The notes under the pieces are model-generated. The model was not told the origin of the DNA. It made no database searches and saw nothing but the letters and a program-made list of their open reading frames with translations. Both the position numbers and the translations under genes were made by a program. Positions 34,237 through 43,143 of a stretch of 43,636 nucleotides of DNA are shown here, in pieces. The first letter of the stretch is position 1. Each line of letters begins with the position of its first letter. Source of the stretch: Pseudomonadota bacterium (GTDB lineage: Bacteria; Pseudomonadota; Alphaproteobacteria; Reyranellales; Reyranellaceae); NCBI GenBank assembly GCA_020160955.1, contig JAIUOX010000032.1:1-43636 (forward strand). The letters are read 5' to 3'.

Positions 34237-35365
34237 GTCCGTCTCGGCGCTGCTGCCCGAGATCGCCACCGCCGAGGCCGCCGCCGGCGCCGGGTCGTTC
34301 GACCGCGCGCTGCAGCGCGAGATCCGCCGCCGCATGGCGCGGCTGGCCGACGGCGTTCTGGCCTATCGGCGGCACCCGGTCGCGCGCACGCTGGAGAACC
34401 CGGCGGTCGCGTGGAGCGAGGGCAACACGCGGCTGCTCGATTACGGCCTGACGCATCGCGCGGCGCGCAAGCGCGGCGCGCGCGCCGTGCTGGTCGTGCC
34501 GTCGCTGATCAATCGCTGGGAAGTGCTCGACCTCACCGCCGAGAAGAGCCTGCTGCGCGCGATGGCGGCGGCCGGGCTGCGGCCCTACCTCGTCGACTGG
34601 GGCACGCCCGACGACAGCGAGCGGAAGTTCGGCACGACCGAGTACGTGGCGCGGCTCGAGCGCGCGCTCGACTTCGTGCGCAAGCGGGCGCGGCGCGCGC
34701 CGGCGGTGATGGGCTACTGCATGGGCGGCACGCTGTCGGTGGCGCTGGCGGCCCGCCGGCCGCGCCGCGTCGCCGGCCTCGCGCTGCTCGCCTCGCCGTG
34801 GGACTTCCACGCCGACCGCACCGGCCAGGCCTTCCTGCTGTCGGCCGGGCCGATGCTGGCCGAGATGGCGGACCGGCTGGGCGAGCTGCCGGTCGACATC
34901 CTGCAGACGCTGTTCTGGTCGCTCGACCCGTGGCTGGCCGTGAAGAAGTTCGGCCGCTTCCTCGGCCTCGATCAGCAGGGCGACAACGCGCGCGAGTTCG
35001 TGCTGCTGGAGGACTGGCTGAACGAGGGCGCGCCGCTCGCCGGGCCGACGGCGCGCGAGTGCCTGGTCGGCTGGTACGGCGACAACCAGCCGGGCGCGGG
35101 ACGCTGGGAGGTCGGCGGCAAGCGCGTCGTGCCGGCGAAGATCACCGTGCCGTCGCTGGTCATGATCCCGTCCGGCGACCGCATCGTGCCGCCGCTGTCG
35201 GCCGCCGCGCTGGCCGACCCGAAGCGCGGCCTCAGGAACGCCACGCGCATCGACCTGCCGCTCGGCCATATCGGCATGGTGGTGAGCGGGCGCGCCCGCG
35301 CGCTGTGCTGGACGCCGCTGATCGACTGGCTGACCGCCATCCCGCCGCGTCGCCGCCGGAAATGA
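34151..35365 (+). CDS. phaC: Class III-like PHA synthase (alpha/beta hydrolase with catalytic Cys)
   Basis: From the first ATG the product is 404 residues. C190 in MGYCMGG takes the place of the nucleophile, as in PhaC; D343 in SGDRIVPP and H373 in LGHIGMVVSG complete the triad. The order and spacing match Allochromatium PhaC, including the C-terminal VSG region. PHA synthases polymerise 3-hydroxyacyl-CoA. The start is uncertain: the ATG used here lies inside the small coiled-coil gene (86-base overlap), the next ATG (34334) shortens the protein to 343 residues, close to typical class III size, but loses part of a helix that looks conserved. Its stop overlaps the ATG of the LytTR gene. Confidence 0.8.
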   Translation: MTWASCESAWKLSKPGSPNSNPGSPAAPESVSALLPEIATAEAAAGAGSFDRALQREIRRRMARLADGVLAYRRHPVARTLENPAVAWSEGNTRLLDYGLTHRAARKRGARAVLVVPSLINRWEVLDLTAEKSLLRAMAAAGLRPYLVDWGTPDDSERKFGTTEYVARLERALDFVRKRARRAPAVMGYCMGGTLSVALAARRPRRVAGLALLASPWDFHADRTGQAFLLSAGPMLAEMADRLGELPVDILQTLFWSLDPWLAVKKFGRFLGLDQQGDNAREFVLLEDWLNEGAPLAGPTARECLVGWYGDNQPGAGRWEVGGKRVVPAKITVPSLVMIPSGDRIVPPLSAAALADPKRGLRNATRIDLPLGHIGMVVSGRARALCWTPLIDWLTAIPPRRRRK

Positions 35366-36219
35366 GCCGCGCCGCGCGCATCGATTGGCGACAGGTCGCC
35401 GCGTGGGCGGTGCTGCTCGCCTTCTCGGTGGTCGTGCACGCCTACGTCGAGGTCGCCACCGCGGCGCGCGGCGGCCCGCCGTTGACCCTCGGGCGGGCGC
35501 TGGCGATCGAGACCTCGAGCCACCTCGTCGTCGCGGCCCTGCTGCCCGTCCTCTACGGAATGCACGCGCGCTGGCCGATCGGCGGGCCGCGCCGCAACCT
35601 CGCGATCCACGTCGCCGCCGTGGTGCCGTTCAGCCTCGTCCACACGCTCGGCCTGTGGGGGCTGCGCCAGCTGTGGTTCGTGGGCGTGCTGGGCGAGGAC
35701 TACAGCCTGCCGCTGACGCCCGACCGGTTCGGCTTCGAGTTCGCCAAGGACATCTTCAACTACGGCCTGCTGAGCGCCGGCGTGCTGGCGATGCGCCACC
35801 TCTTCGCCCGTCCCCTGCCGGTGCCCCTGCCAATACCCGGGCCGCCGCCTGCCGCCGAGCCCGAGGTCGCGCCGCCGGCGCCACGGCCGGAGCGCTTCGC
35901 GGTGCGCAAGGCCGGCCGCGAGATCCTGGTCGCGGTGGCCGACATCGACTGGGTCGAGGCCGCCGGCAACTACGCCGTCCTGCATGTCGGCGGCGACACG
36001 CTGGAGATCCGGTCCTCGCTCAGCCGGCTGGAAGGCGAACTCGACCCGCAGCGCTTCGTGCGGGTCCACAAGTCGGCGATGGTCAACGTCGCGCGGATCG
36101 CCGAGGTCACGCCGTGGATGAGCGGCGACTGGCGGATCCGGCTGCAGGACGGCGCCGAGGTCAACCTGAGCCGCCGCTACCGCCCGCGCTTCGAGGCGCT
36201 GGTGCCGGTCAAGACGTGA
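35362..36219 (+). CDS. Membrane-anchored LytTR-domain transcription regulator
   Basis: The 285-residue protein has about four hydrophobic segments (residues about 8-28, 48-66, 78-100 and 130-148) followed by a proline-rich linker and a LytTR DNA-binding domain at about 180-285: EILVAVADIDWVEAAGNYAVLHV, RFVRVHKSAMVNVARIAEV, and VNLSRRYRPRF. It has no receiver domain and no kinase gene nearby, so it probably responds to a membrane signal directly. The ATG overlaps the stop of the PHA synthase-like gene (ATGA), so the two are coupled. Target genes are unknown. Confidence 0.88.
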   Translation: MSRAARIDWRQVAAWAVLLAFSVVVHAYVEVATAARGGPPLTLGRALAIETSSHLVVAALLPVLYGMHARWPIGGPRRNLAIHVAAVVPFSLVHTLGLWGLRQLWFVGVLGEDYSLPLTPDRFGFEFAKDIFNYGLLSAGVLAMRHLFARPLPVPLPIPGPPPAAEPEVAPPAPRPERFAVRKAGREILVAVADIDWVEAAGNYAVLHVGGDTLEIRSSLSRLEGELDPQRFVRVHKSAMVNVARIAEVTPWMSGDWRIRLQDGAEVNLSRRYRPRFEALVPVKT

Positions 36220-36320
36220 GGCCGTCCGCCGGACGTCCCGTGCCCCGCGCCGGTCATCCCACCGGGCGCGCCGGTCGTCACAATTCGCCCTCGAATCAAC
36301 GGCTTGCGCGGTAGGAGCGG

Positions 36321-37556
36321 GTGTCCCTCCCGGAGGTGCCCTTGTCGTCCCCCGTGTCGTCTTCCCGCCGCGCCGATCTCGACTGGCTGCGCGTTCTCGC
36401 CTTCGCCCTGCTGATCGCCTACCACGCCGGCATGGCGTGGTCGGGCTGGACCTGGCACCTCGAGGCCGAGACCAGCCTTGCCCCGCTGCGCGAGGCCATG
36501 CGCTTCGTGAACCGCTGGCGGATGCCGCTGCTGTTCCTGGTGTCGGGCGGCGCGATCCTGCTGGCGCTGGGGGCGCGCTCGGGCCGCGCCTTCGCCCGCG
36601 ACCGGCTGCGGCGGCTCGGCATCCCGCTGCTGTTCGGCATGGCGGTGATCGTGCCGCCGCAGGTCTGGCTCGAGCGCCGCTTTCGCGGCCAGACCACCGA
36701 CGGCTTCCTCGCCTGGCTGCCCCAAGCCTTCGACGGCGGCGCCTATCCCGCCGGCAACCTCAGCTGGCACCACCTGTGGTTCCTGGCCTACGTGCTGGTG
36801 CTGACCTTCGTCCTGCTGCCGGTCTTCCTGTGGGCGCGCGGCGCGCGCGGCCGGGCTGTCCTGCGTACCGCCGCGGACGTCGCGGCGCGCCGCGGCCTGC
36901 AGTGGCTGGCGGTGTTGCCGATCGCTGCCTCGATCCTCTGGCTGGCGCCGCTGTCGCGCAACATCAACGGGCTGGTCGGCGACTGGCACGGGCTGATGCA
37001 GGGCGGCGTGCTGCTGCTGTTCGGCGCGTTCCTGTACGGCGCGCCGGTCCTGCTGGCGGCGGTCGAGCGCCAGCGCTTCCTGTCGCTCGGACTCGGCATC
37101 GCGGCCTATGCCGCGCTCTGCGTGTTCTTCTTCCGCGGCGAGGTCCGGCCCGCGATCGCCGCCGAGGTGCGCCTGGCCTACGCGCTGCTGTCGGCGGTCA
37201 ACATGGTGGCATGGCTGCTGGCCATCGTCGGCTTCGCGCACCGCCACCTCGCGGCGCGGCCGGCCTTCCTCGCGACGGCGACCGAGGCGGTCTACCCGTT
37301 CTACATCCTGCACCAGACGGTGACGGTGATCGTCGTGTATTGGCTGCTGCGCTGGGGCGTGGCGCCCTGGTGGGGCTTCGCGCTGGCGGTGATCGGTACC
37401 TTCGCCGGGACGTCGGCGATTTACTTCGGGCTGGTCCGGCCGGTGCCGTTCGTGCGGCCGCTGTTCGGATTGAAGACCGCGTACAGCAGCAGCGTGCGCC
37501 CCTCGACCTCGAAGCGGCGCTCGAACACCATGCCGAACTTCTCGAGCGAGCGCTGA
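36321..37556 (+). CDS. Acyltransferase-3-family membrane protein
   Basis: A 411-residue integral membrane protein with about ten hydrophobic segments. The N-terminus LDWLRVLAFALLIAYHAG carries the R24/H35 pair expected for the AT3 active site; RWRMPLLFLVSGGAILLAL and NLSWHHLWFLAYVL follow. Such proteins acylate sugars or lipids at the membrane. Two starts are possible: GTG (used here, GGAG only 3 bases upstream) or an in-frame TTG 7 codons later with GGAGG 5 bases upstream. Its last 136 bases overlap the convergent GNAT gene, and the final 25 residues or so look like unrelated antisense sequence, so the tail may be a read-through extension. Confidence 0.88.
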   Translation: MSLPEVPLSSPVSSSRRADLDWLRVLAFALLIAYHAGMAWSGWTWHLEAETSLAPLREAMRFVNRWRMPLLFLVSGGAILLALGARSGRAFARDRLRRLGIPLLFGMAVIVPPQVWLERRFRGQTTDGFLAWLPQAFDGGAYPAGNLSWHHLWFLAYVLVLTFVLLPVFLWARGARGRAVLRTAADVAARRGLQWLAVLPIAASILWLAPLSRNINGLVGDWHGLMQGGVLLLFGAFLYGAPVLLAAVERQRFLSLGLGIAAYAALCVFFFRGEVRPAIAAEVRLAYALLSAVNMVAWLLAIVGFAHRHLAARPAFLATATEAVYPFYILHQTVTVIVVYWLLRWGVAPWWGFALAVIGTFAGTSAIYFGLVRPVPFVRPLFGLKTAYSSSVRPSTSKRRSNTMPNFSSER

Positions 37557-37975
37557 CCGGCCATGTTGTCGGCCAGCGTCACGCCGATCACCCGGTCGAT
37601 CCCGACGACGTCGAAGGCGAAGGCGACGGCGGCGCGACCCAGCTCCGGGCCGTAGCCCATCCCCTGCTTCTCCGGCACGAAGGCGCCGCGCACCGTGACG
37701 CCGAGGTTGCCGGAGTGGACCCTGAGCCCGCCGACGCCGATCAGCTGGCCGCTCGCGCGCTCGACCACGGTCCAGCTGCCGAAGCCCAGCGCCGGCCATT
37801 CCGCCTCGTACTGCGCCACCAGGGCGTCGCTCTCGGCCCGGTCCAGCACCCCGTGCTGCAGGAACCGCATGACCCTGTCGTCGGCATGGAAAGGCGCCAG
37901 CCGGTCTGCATCGGCCATGCTGATTGGCCGCAATTCCAGTCGGTCCGTGAAGAGGTGGTTGCGGGGCAGGGTCAC
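37421..37975 (-). CDS. GNAT-family (RimJ/RimL-type) N-acetyltransferase
   Basis: The 184-residue version begins with the RimJ/RimL-type TDRLELRPISMADADRL and continues GVTVRGAFVPEKQGMGYGPELGRAAVAFAF, the acetyl-CoA-binding QxxGxG-type loop, and DNMAGQRSLEKFGMVFERRF. It probably acetylates a small molecule or protein N-terminus. The start is uncertain: I use the GTG just before TLPRNHLF; a farther GTG (38038) would add 21 residues but would make the gene begin within the phaA promoter region. It overlaps the convergent acyltransferase gene by 136 bases. Confidence 0.8.
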   Translation of the reverse strand: MTLPRNHLFTDRLELRPISMADADRLAPFHADDRVMRFLQHGVLDRAESDALVAQYEAEWPALGFGSWTVVERASGQLIGVGGLRVHSGNLGVTVRGAFVPEKQGMGYGPELGRAAVAFAFDVVGIDRVIGVTLADNMAGQRSLEKFGMVFERRFEVEGRTLLLYAVFNPNSGRTNGTGRTSPK

Positions 37976-37991
37976 GGGAGGGAGGGGGTCC

Positions 37992-38019
37992 TTGCCGGTA
38001 GCGGTGACGGGCCTATAAA
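37992..38019 (+). promoter_or_regulatory. Sigma-70-like promoter of phaA
   Basis: TTGCCG and TATAAA are spaced by 16 bases, 37 bases ahead of the phaA ATG. The gene also has a textbook AAGGAGG site, so strong expression is expected. Confidence 0.6.
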
Positions 38020-38028
38020 ATCGGGTGA

Positions 38029-39234
<1,206 letters not shown>

Positions 39235-39257
39235 TTTCAGTCGGCACCAAAAATCAA

Positions 39258-39287
39258 AACGCCCGAAGGAGAAATCCTTCGGGCGTT
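39258..39287. terminator. Perfect bidirectional intrinsic terminator
   Basis: A 13-base perfect stem (AACGCCCGAAGGA with TCCTTCGGGCGTT) is closed by a GAAA tetraloop. A run of A lies before it (CCAAAAATCAAAA) and T-rich sequence after it (CTGGTTTT), so it can end phaA transcripts on the plus strand and the lipoprotein gene on the minus strand. Confidence 0.85.
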
Positions 39288-39294
39288 CTGGTTT

Positions 39295-39732
39295 TCAGGG
39301 ATTGTAGTAGCTGCCGACCTGCGTTCCCTTGCGGACCAGTTCGCGTCCGTCTTCCTGTGACAGCCACATGAGCTGGGCGTCGTTGGTGCCCTTGGGCTCC
39401 GCCAACAGGAAGCGGGTCTCGCCGGCAACGAGCGTGATGATCAGCTCGGTGCTCTCGCTGCTGCCGAAGGCGCGCAGATCGTAGGGATTGGGCGGCAGGT
39501 CGAGGCGCATCCAGGTCGAGCCCGCAAGTCCCCCGACGGGATTGCGGCTCATGGAAATGGGAATGCTCGCCGCGTCCGGCGGGGCGGCGTCGCGCACGAT
39601 GTAGAGCGCGGCCATGCCGTCCTTCGCGACGGGGAAGCTCGTCGTGCCATAGGCCTGGTACCAGGGCGAAGGCGAGTTCTGGCAAGCGGACAGGGAAAGC
39701 GCCAGCAACGCGGCGCCCAGAAACTTCATCAT
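39295..39732 (-). CDS. Small putative lipoprotein
   Basis: The 145-residue product begins MMKFLGAALLALSLSACQNS, a lipoprotein signal with lipobox LSAC; the cysteine would be lipidated. The mature part resembles small beta-rich lipoproteins, possibly DUF2846 (AKDGMAALYIVRDAA, MRLDLPPNPYDLRAFGS, FLLAEPKG), at low certainty. GGAGG lies ahead of the first of two adjacent ATGs. A longer frame upstream is arginine-rich and not real. It probably follows the MFS gene on the same strand. Confidence 0.8.
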   Translation of the reverse strand: MMKFLGAALLALSLSACQNSPSPWYQAYGTTSFPVAKDGMAALYIVRDAAPPDAASIPISMSRNPVGGLAGSTWMRLDLPPNPYDLRAFGSSESTELIITLVAGETRFLLAEPKGTNDAQLMWLSQEDGRELVRKGTQVGSYYNP

Positions 39733-39775
39733 GCAACGACCTCCGCCGGCAAATTCCGACGGACGGGCGTGCGGG

Positions 39776-40996
39776 TCAAGCCCGCGCCGGATTCTGCACC
39801 GGCGCCGGCATGGCGCGCAGCCGCGCCAGCGGCGACAGGACGATGACGAGGGTCGACAGCGCGAACGAGACGGCAATCAGCAGCAGGGCGGCGTGCAGGC
39901 CCGCGTGCGCGGCCACCAGCCCGCCCGCCAGCGCCCCCAGCGGCCGCACGCCGTAGATCGCGGTCTGGACCGTGGCGTTGACCCGGCCCATCAGAGGCGA
40001 AGGTGTCACGAGCTGGCGCACCGTCGTCTGGCAGATCAGCCACAGCATCGGCCCGAAGCCCACGAGGAAGTAACCGGCGGCCGCAAGGGCGAGGCCATGG
40101 CCCGAGGGAGCCGCCAGGAACAGCAGCGCCGCGACGATCGACACGGCCGGCCCGAAGATCAGCGTCACGAGCGGCGGCAGGCGGCGCGCCATGACTGGCG
40201 CCAACAGGGCGCCGAGGATCAGGCCGGCGCCATAGGTCGACTGGGCGAGGCCCATCTGCGCCGGATCGAGGCCGAGCGGTCCCAGCGCCAGCGGTGCCCA
40301 GATGGCGAGCAGCGCGAAGAAGGCGAAGTTCCAGAAGATCGCGCACAGGCTGATGCCGCGCAGCAGGTCATTGCGGACCACGAACGAGGTGCCGAGGCGG
40401 ATGGCGCCGGCGAGCGACGGGCGCTCGGTGCCGGTCGCGGGTGCTGTGCCTTTCGGCAGGGCGAGCACGCAGGCCAGCGCGAGGCAGGCGCCGAGGGCCG
40501 CCAGCGCATAGCCCCAGGTCGGTGACAGATGCTGTGCGAGGAGGCCCGCCACGAACGGCGCGGCGAGGCTCACGACGGCGCGCGCGAGTTCGAGACGAGC
40601 ATTTGAGCGCGGCAGGTCGTCGGCCGCCACGAGGCTCGGCAGCAGGGACACCGAGGTCAGCACATAGACGACGGTACCCGATGCGCCGGCGATGGCGGCG
40701 AGACCCAGCAGGAAGACGGTGCCGGTGGCCGCCGCCGCGACGGCGACGATCGAGGCGGTGAGGCCGAGCGCCAGCGCCAGGATCAGCATGCGGCGGCGCG
40801 GCATTCGGTCGATCCAGGCGCCGGCCGGCAGCGAGACCAGCAGCCAGGATGCACTCTGCGCGGCGACCAGCAGGCCGAGCAGGTCCGGACCGGCGCCCAG
40901 GACGAGAGTCGCCGTCAGCGGCAGGGTTGCGAGCGCCATCTGGTCGGCGGCGTGGGTCCCGGCGGCGGCGCCGAGCAGGGCGGTGAAAGGTTTCAT
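39776..40996 (-). CDS. MFS transporter
   Basis: A 406-residue major facilitator with about 12 hydrophobic segments. The N-terminal half has LVSLPAGAWIDRMPRRRMLI, the conserved loop between segments 2 and 3, and the second half GLILGALLAPVMARRLPPLV. It resembles the exporter-type MFS_3 subgroup, so efflux of a metabolite or drug is more likely than import. The substrate is unknown. It diverges from phaB across 145 bases, and precedes the lipoprotein gene on the minus strand. Confidence 0.88.
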   Translation of the reverse strand: MKPFTALLGAAAGTHAADQMALATLPLTATLVLGAGPDLLGLLVAAQSASWLLVSLPAGAWIDRMPRRRMLILALALGLTASIVAVAAAATGTVFLLGLAAIAGASGTVVYVLTSVSLLPSLVAADDLPRSNARLELARAVVSLAAPFVAGLLAQHLSPTWGYALAALGACLALACVLALPKGTAPATGTERPSLAGAIRLGTSFVVRNDLLRGISLCAIFWNFAFFALLAIWAPLALGPLGLDPAQMGLAQSTYGAGLILGALLAPVMARRLPPLVTLIFGPAVSIVAALLFLAAPSGHGLALAAAGYFLVGFGPMLWLICQTTVRQLVTPSPLMGRVNATVQTAIYGVRPLGALAGGLVAAHAGLHAALLLIAVSFALSTLVIVLSPLARLRAMPAPVQNPARA

Positions 40997-41141
40997 GCCG
41001 CCGTTCTAGGCGCGCGCCGCCGGTCGCCTCTATCCGGCGGCGTCGATCAATTCGGTCATCGTGCCGACACGCATCTGACGCTTGCCGGGGACGGGGGATA
41101 ACCGGCTAGAGTGTGTGGGCGTTATCATCAGGGAGGAAAAA

Positions 41142-41867
41142 ATGGCCGGACGGGTAGCAGTCGTGACGGGCGGAACGCGTGGCATCGGTGCCGCCATCTC
41201 CCGGATGTTGAAGGACGCGGGTTACAAGGTTGCTGCGACCTATGCCGGCAACGACGAGGCCGCGCAGAAGTTCAAGGCCGATACCGGCATCAATGTCTAC
41301 AAGTTCGACGTCGGCAATTTCGATGCCTGCCAGAAAGGCGTCGCCGAGATCGAGAAGGATCTCGGACCCATCGAGATCCTCGTGAACAATGCCGGCATCA
41401 CCCGCGATTCCACGATGCGTCGCCTCACGCGCGACATGTGGGAGGCGGTCATCGAGACCAATCTCGGCTCCTGCTTCAACATGAGCAAGGCGGTTTGGGA
41501 GGGCATGAACACGCGCGGCTTCGGACGCATCGTCAACATCGGCTCGATCAACGGCCAGGGCGGCCAGTACGGTCAGGTGAACTACGCCGCCGCCAAGTCG
41601 GGTATCCACGGCTTCACCAAGGCGCTGGCCCAGGAAGGCGCGTCGAAGGGCATCACCGTGAACGCCATCGCCCCGGGCTACACCGAGACCGACATGGTGG
41701 CAGCGGTGCCCGCCAACGTGCTGGAGAAGATCGTCGCCAAGATCCCGGTCGGACGGCTGGGCAAGGCCGAGGAGATCGGTCGCGGCGTGATGTTCCTGAT
41801 CGCCGACGATGCCGGCTTCATCACCGGCTCGACCCTGTCGATCAACGGCGGCCAGCATATGTACTGA
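41142..41867 (+). CDS. phaB: Acetoacetyl-CoA reductase (SDR family)
   Basis: The 241-residue short-chain dehydrogenase reduces acetoacetyl-CoA to (R)-3-hydroxybutyryl-CoA with NADPH. VTGGTRGIGAAISR is the nucleotide motif, LVNNAGITRDSTMRRL and INGQGGQYGQVNYAAAKSG (Y and K of the YxxxK triad) are PhaB-like, and IAPGYTETDMV follows. A GGGAGG site lies 5 bases ahead of the ATG. It supplies monomer to the PHA synthase and, through crotonyl-CoA, to the ethylmalonyl-CoA route. A hairpin terminator follows. Confidence 0.95.
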   Translation: MAGRVAVVTGGTRGIGAAISRMLKDAGYKVAATYAGNDEAAQKFKADTGINVYKFDVGNFDACQKGVAEIEKDLGPIEILVNNAGITRDSTMRRLTRDMWEAVIETNLGSCFNMSKAVWEGMNTRGFGRIVNIGSINGQGGQYGQVNYAAAKSGIHGFTKALAQEGASKGITVNAIAPGYTETDMVAAVPANVLEKIVAKIPVGRLGKAEEIGRGVMFLIADDAGFITGSTLSINGGQHMY

Positions 41868-41893
41868 CCAAACGGCGCAGAAACGCCAAGATG

Positions 41894-41918
41894 GGGCCGG
41901 CACATTGCCGGCCCTTTT
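41894..41918 (+). terminator. Intrinsic terminator after phaB
   Basis: A perfect 8-base stem (GGGCCGGC with GCCGGCCC) with loop ACATT is followed directly by TTTT. It separates phaB from the AhpD-like gene. Confidence 0.8.
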
Positions 41919-41939
41919 CATTCCTGGAGCAAACCACGC

Positions 41940-42338
41940 ATGGCCAAGCTGACCGAGTACAAGGACATGAACCCGCGGGCTAGGGCGGTGGTCGAAGGCA
42001 TCGCCAAGGCGCGCGGCAGCGATCCGGCGAACATCAACAACGTCTGGAAGGCGCTCGCGCGCCATCCCGACACGATGGAGCGCTTCGCCGCGGAGATGAA
42101 GGCGGTGATGGCCCCCGGCGCGCTCGACGGACTCACCAAGGAGCTGATCTATCTCGCCGTATCGGTCGCCAACCAGTGCGACTACTGCATCGCCTCGCAC
42201 GGCACCATGGCGCGCGGGAAGGGCATGACCGAGGAGATGTTCGGGGAGTTCATGGCGGTCGTGCTGGCGGCGCAGAAGGGCAACAAGATCGCGACGGCCT
42301 ATCGCGTGCCGGTCGACGCGGCGTTCGAGGAGAAGTGA
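41940..42338 (+). CDS. Carboxymuconolactone decarboxylase/AhpD-like protein
   Basis: A 132-residue all-helical protein with the AhpD-type motif C80-DY-C83-IAS-H87 (NQCDYCIASHGTMAR). In AhpD these two cysteines and the histidine reduce peroxides or a peroxiredoxin partner. The rest (GALDGLTKELIYLAVSVA) fits the family. It starts a three-gene operon: the next gene begins 1 base after its stop. GGAG precedes the ATG. A true decarboxylase role is unlikely because the family's peroxidase-type cysteines are intact. Confidence 0.88.
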   Translation: MAKLTEYKDMNPRARAVVEGIAKARGSDPANINNVWKALARHPDTMERFAAEMKAVMAPGALDGLTKELIYLAVSVANQCDYCIASHGTMARGKGMTEEMFGEFMAVVLAAQKGNKIATAYRVPVDAAFEEK

Positions 42339-42339
42339 C

Positions 42340-43143
42340 GTGAGCGACGGGAAGTCCACGACGTGGGATGCCAATCTCTACCTGAAGTTCGCAGACCATC
42401 GCATGCGGCCGGCGCTCGACCTGATAGGTCGGCTCGATCCCGCCAACGGCGCGCGGCCGGGCCATGCGATCTACGATTTGGGCTGCGGCGCCGGTAACAT
42501 CTCGCGCATCCTCGCGGAGCGCTTCCCGGAAGCGCCGGTCGTCGGTATCGATTCGTCGGAAGAGATGCTGGCCAAGGCGCGCAGCCAGACGGTCGATGCC
42601 CGCGTCACCTTCGACAAGGGCGATCTCGCGCATTTCAAGCCCGGCCTGCCGCCCGGCATCCTCTACAGCAACGCCGCCTATCAGTGGCTCGACGGGCATA
42701 TCGACATGTTTCCGGGCCTGCTGAAGCTGCTGCCGTCGGGCGGTCAGCTCGCCATCCAGATGCCGCGCAATCACGAGGCGCCCTCGCATGCCTCGATGCA
42801 TGAGGCGGCCATTGCCGGCCCGTGGCGCGACAAGCTCACCAAGGTGCGCCCGATCGTGCGGGTCGAGGAGCCGGAGCGCTATTACGACGTGCTGAAGCCG
42901 CTCTGTTCGGACCTGGAAGTCTGGGAAACGATCTACCAGCAGCCGCTCACCGGCAAGGATCCGGTGGCGCAGTACACCTCGTCGACCGGCCTGCGGCCCT
43001 ATCTCGAACTGCTGCAGGAGCCGGAGCGCACGGACTTCTACAACGCCTATGCGGCGCTGCTGGCCAAGGCCTATCCGACGCGCGCCGACGGCATCACGCT
43101 GTTTCCCTTCCGCCGCCTGTTCATCGTGGCGCGCCGCGCATGA
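42340..43143 (+). CDS. tam: Trans-aconitate 2-methyltransferase-like SAM methyltransferase
   Basis: A 267-residue class I methyltransferase. TTWDANLYLKFADHRMRPALDL is a typical Tam N-terminus, motif I is YDLGCGAGNISRIL, and GIDSSEEMLAKA and SNAAYQWLDGH follow. Tam methylates trans-aconitate and thereby detoxifies this aconitase inhibitor. The start is GTG behind GAGGAG. The stop overlaps the ATG of the ggt gene (ATGA), so it is the middle gene of a tight operon. Confidence 0.88.
   Translation: MSDGKSTTWDANLYLKFADHRMRPALDLIGRLDPANGARPGHAIYDLGCGAGNISRILAERFPEAPVVGIDSSEEMLAKARSQTVDARVTFDKGDLAHFKPGLPPGILYSNAAYQWLDGHIDMFPGLLKLLPSGGQLAIQMPRNHEAPSHASMHEAAIAGPWRDKLTKVRPIVRVEEPERYYDVLKPLCSDLEVWETIYQQPLTGKDPVAQYTSSTGLRPYLELLQEPERTDFYNAYAALLAKAYPTRADGITLFPFRRLFIVARRA

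Noticed and set aside
41082..41112. TTGCCG with TAGAGT ahead of phaB as a promoter
   Set aside because: The spacer would be 19 bases and the -10 is poor; not good enough to list beside the other promoters.
41000..41140. Short minus-strand ORF (about 32 codons, ending MRVGTMTELIDAAG) between phaB and the MFS gene, which could be a remnant of a gene
   Set aside because: No ribosome site of note and no recognised family; it overlaps the phaB leader, and such short frames arise by chance in GC-rich DNA.
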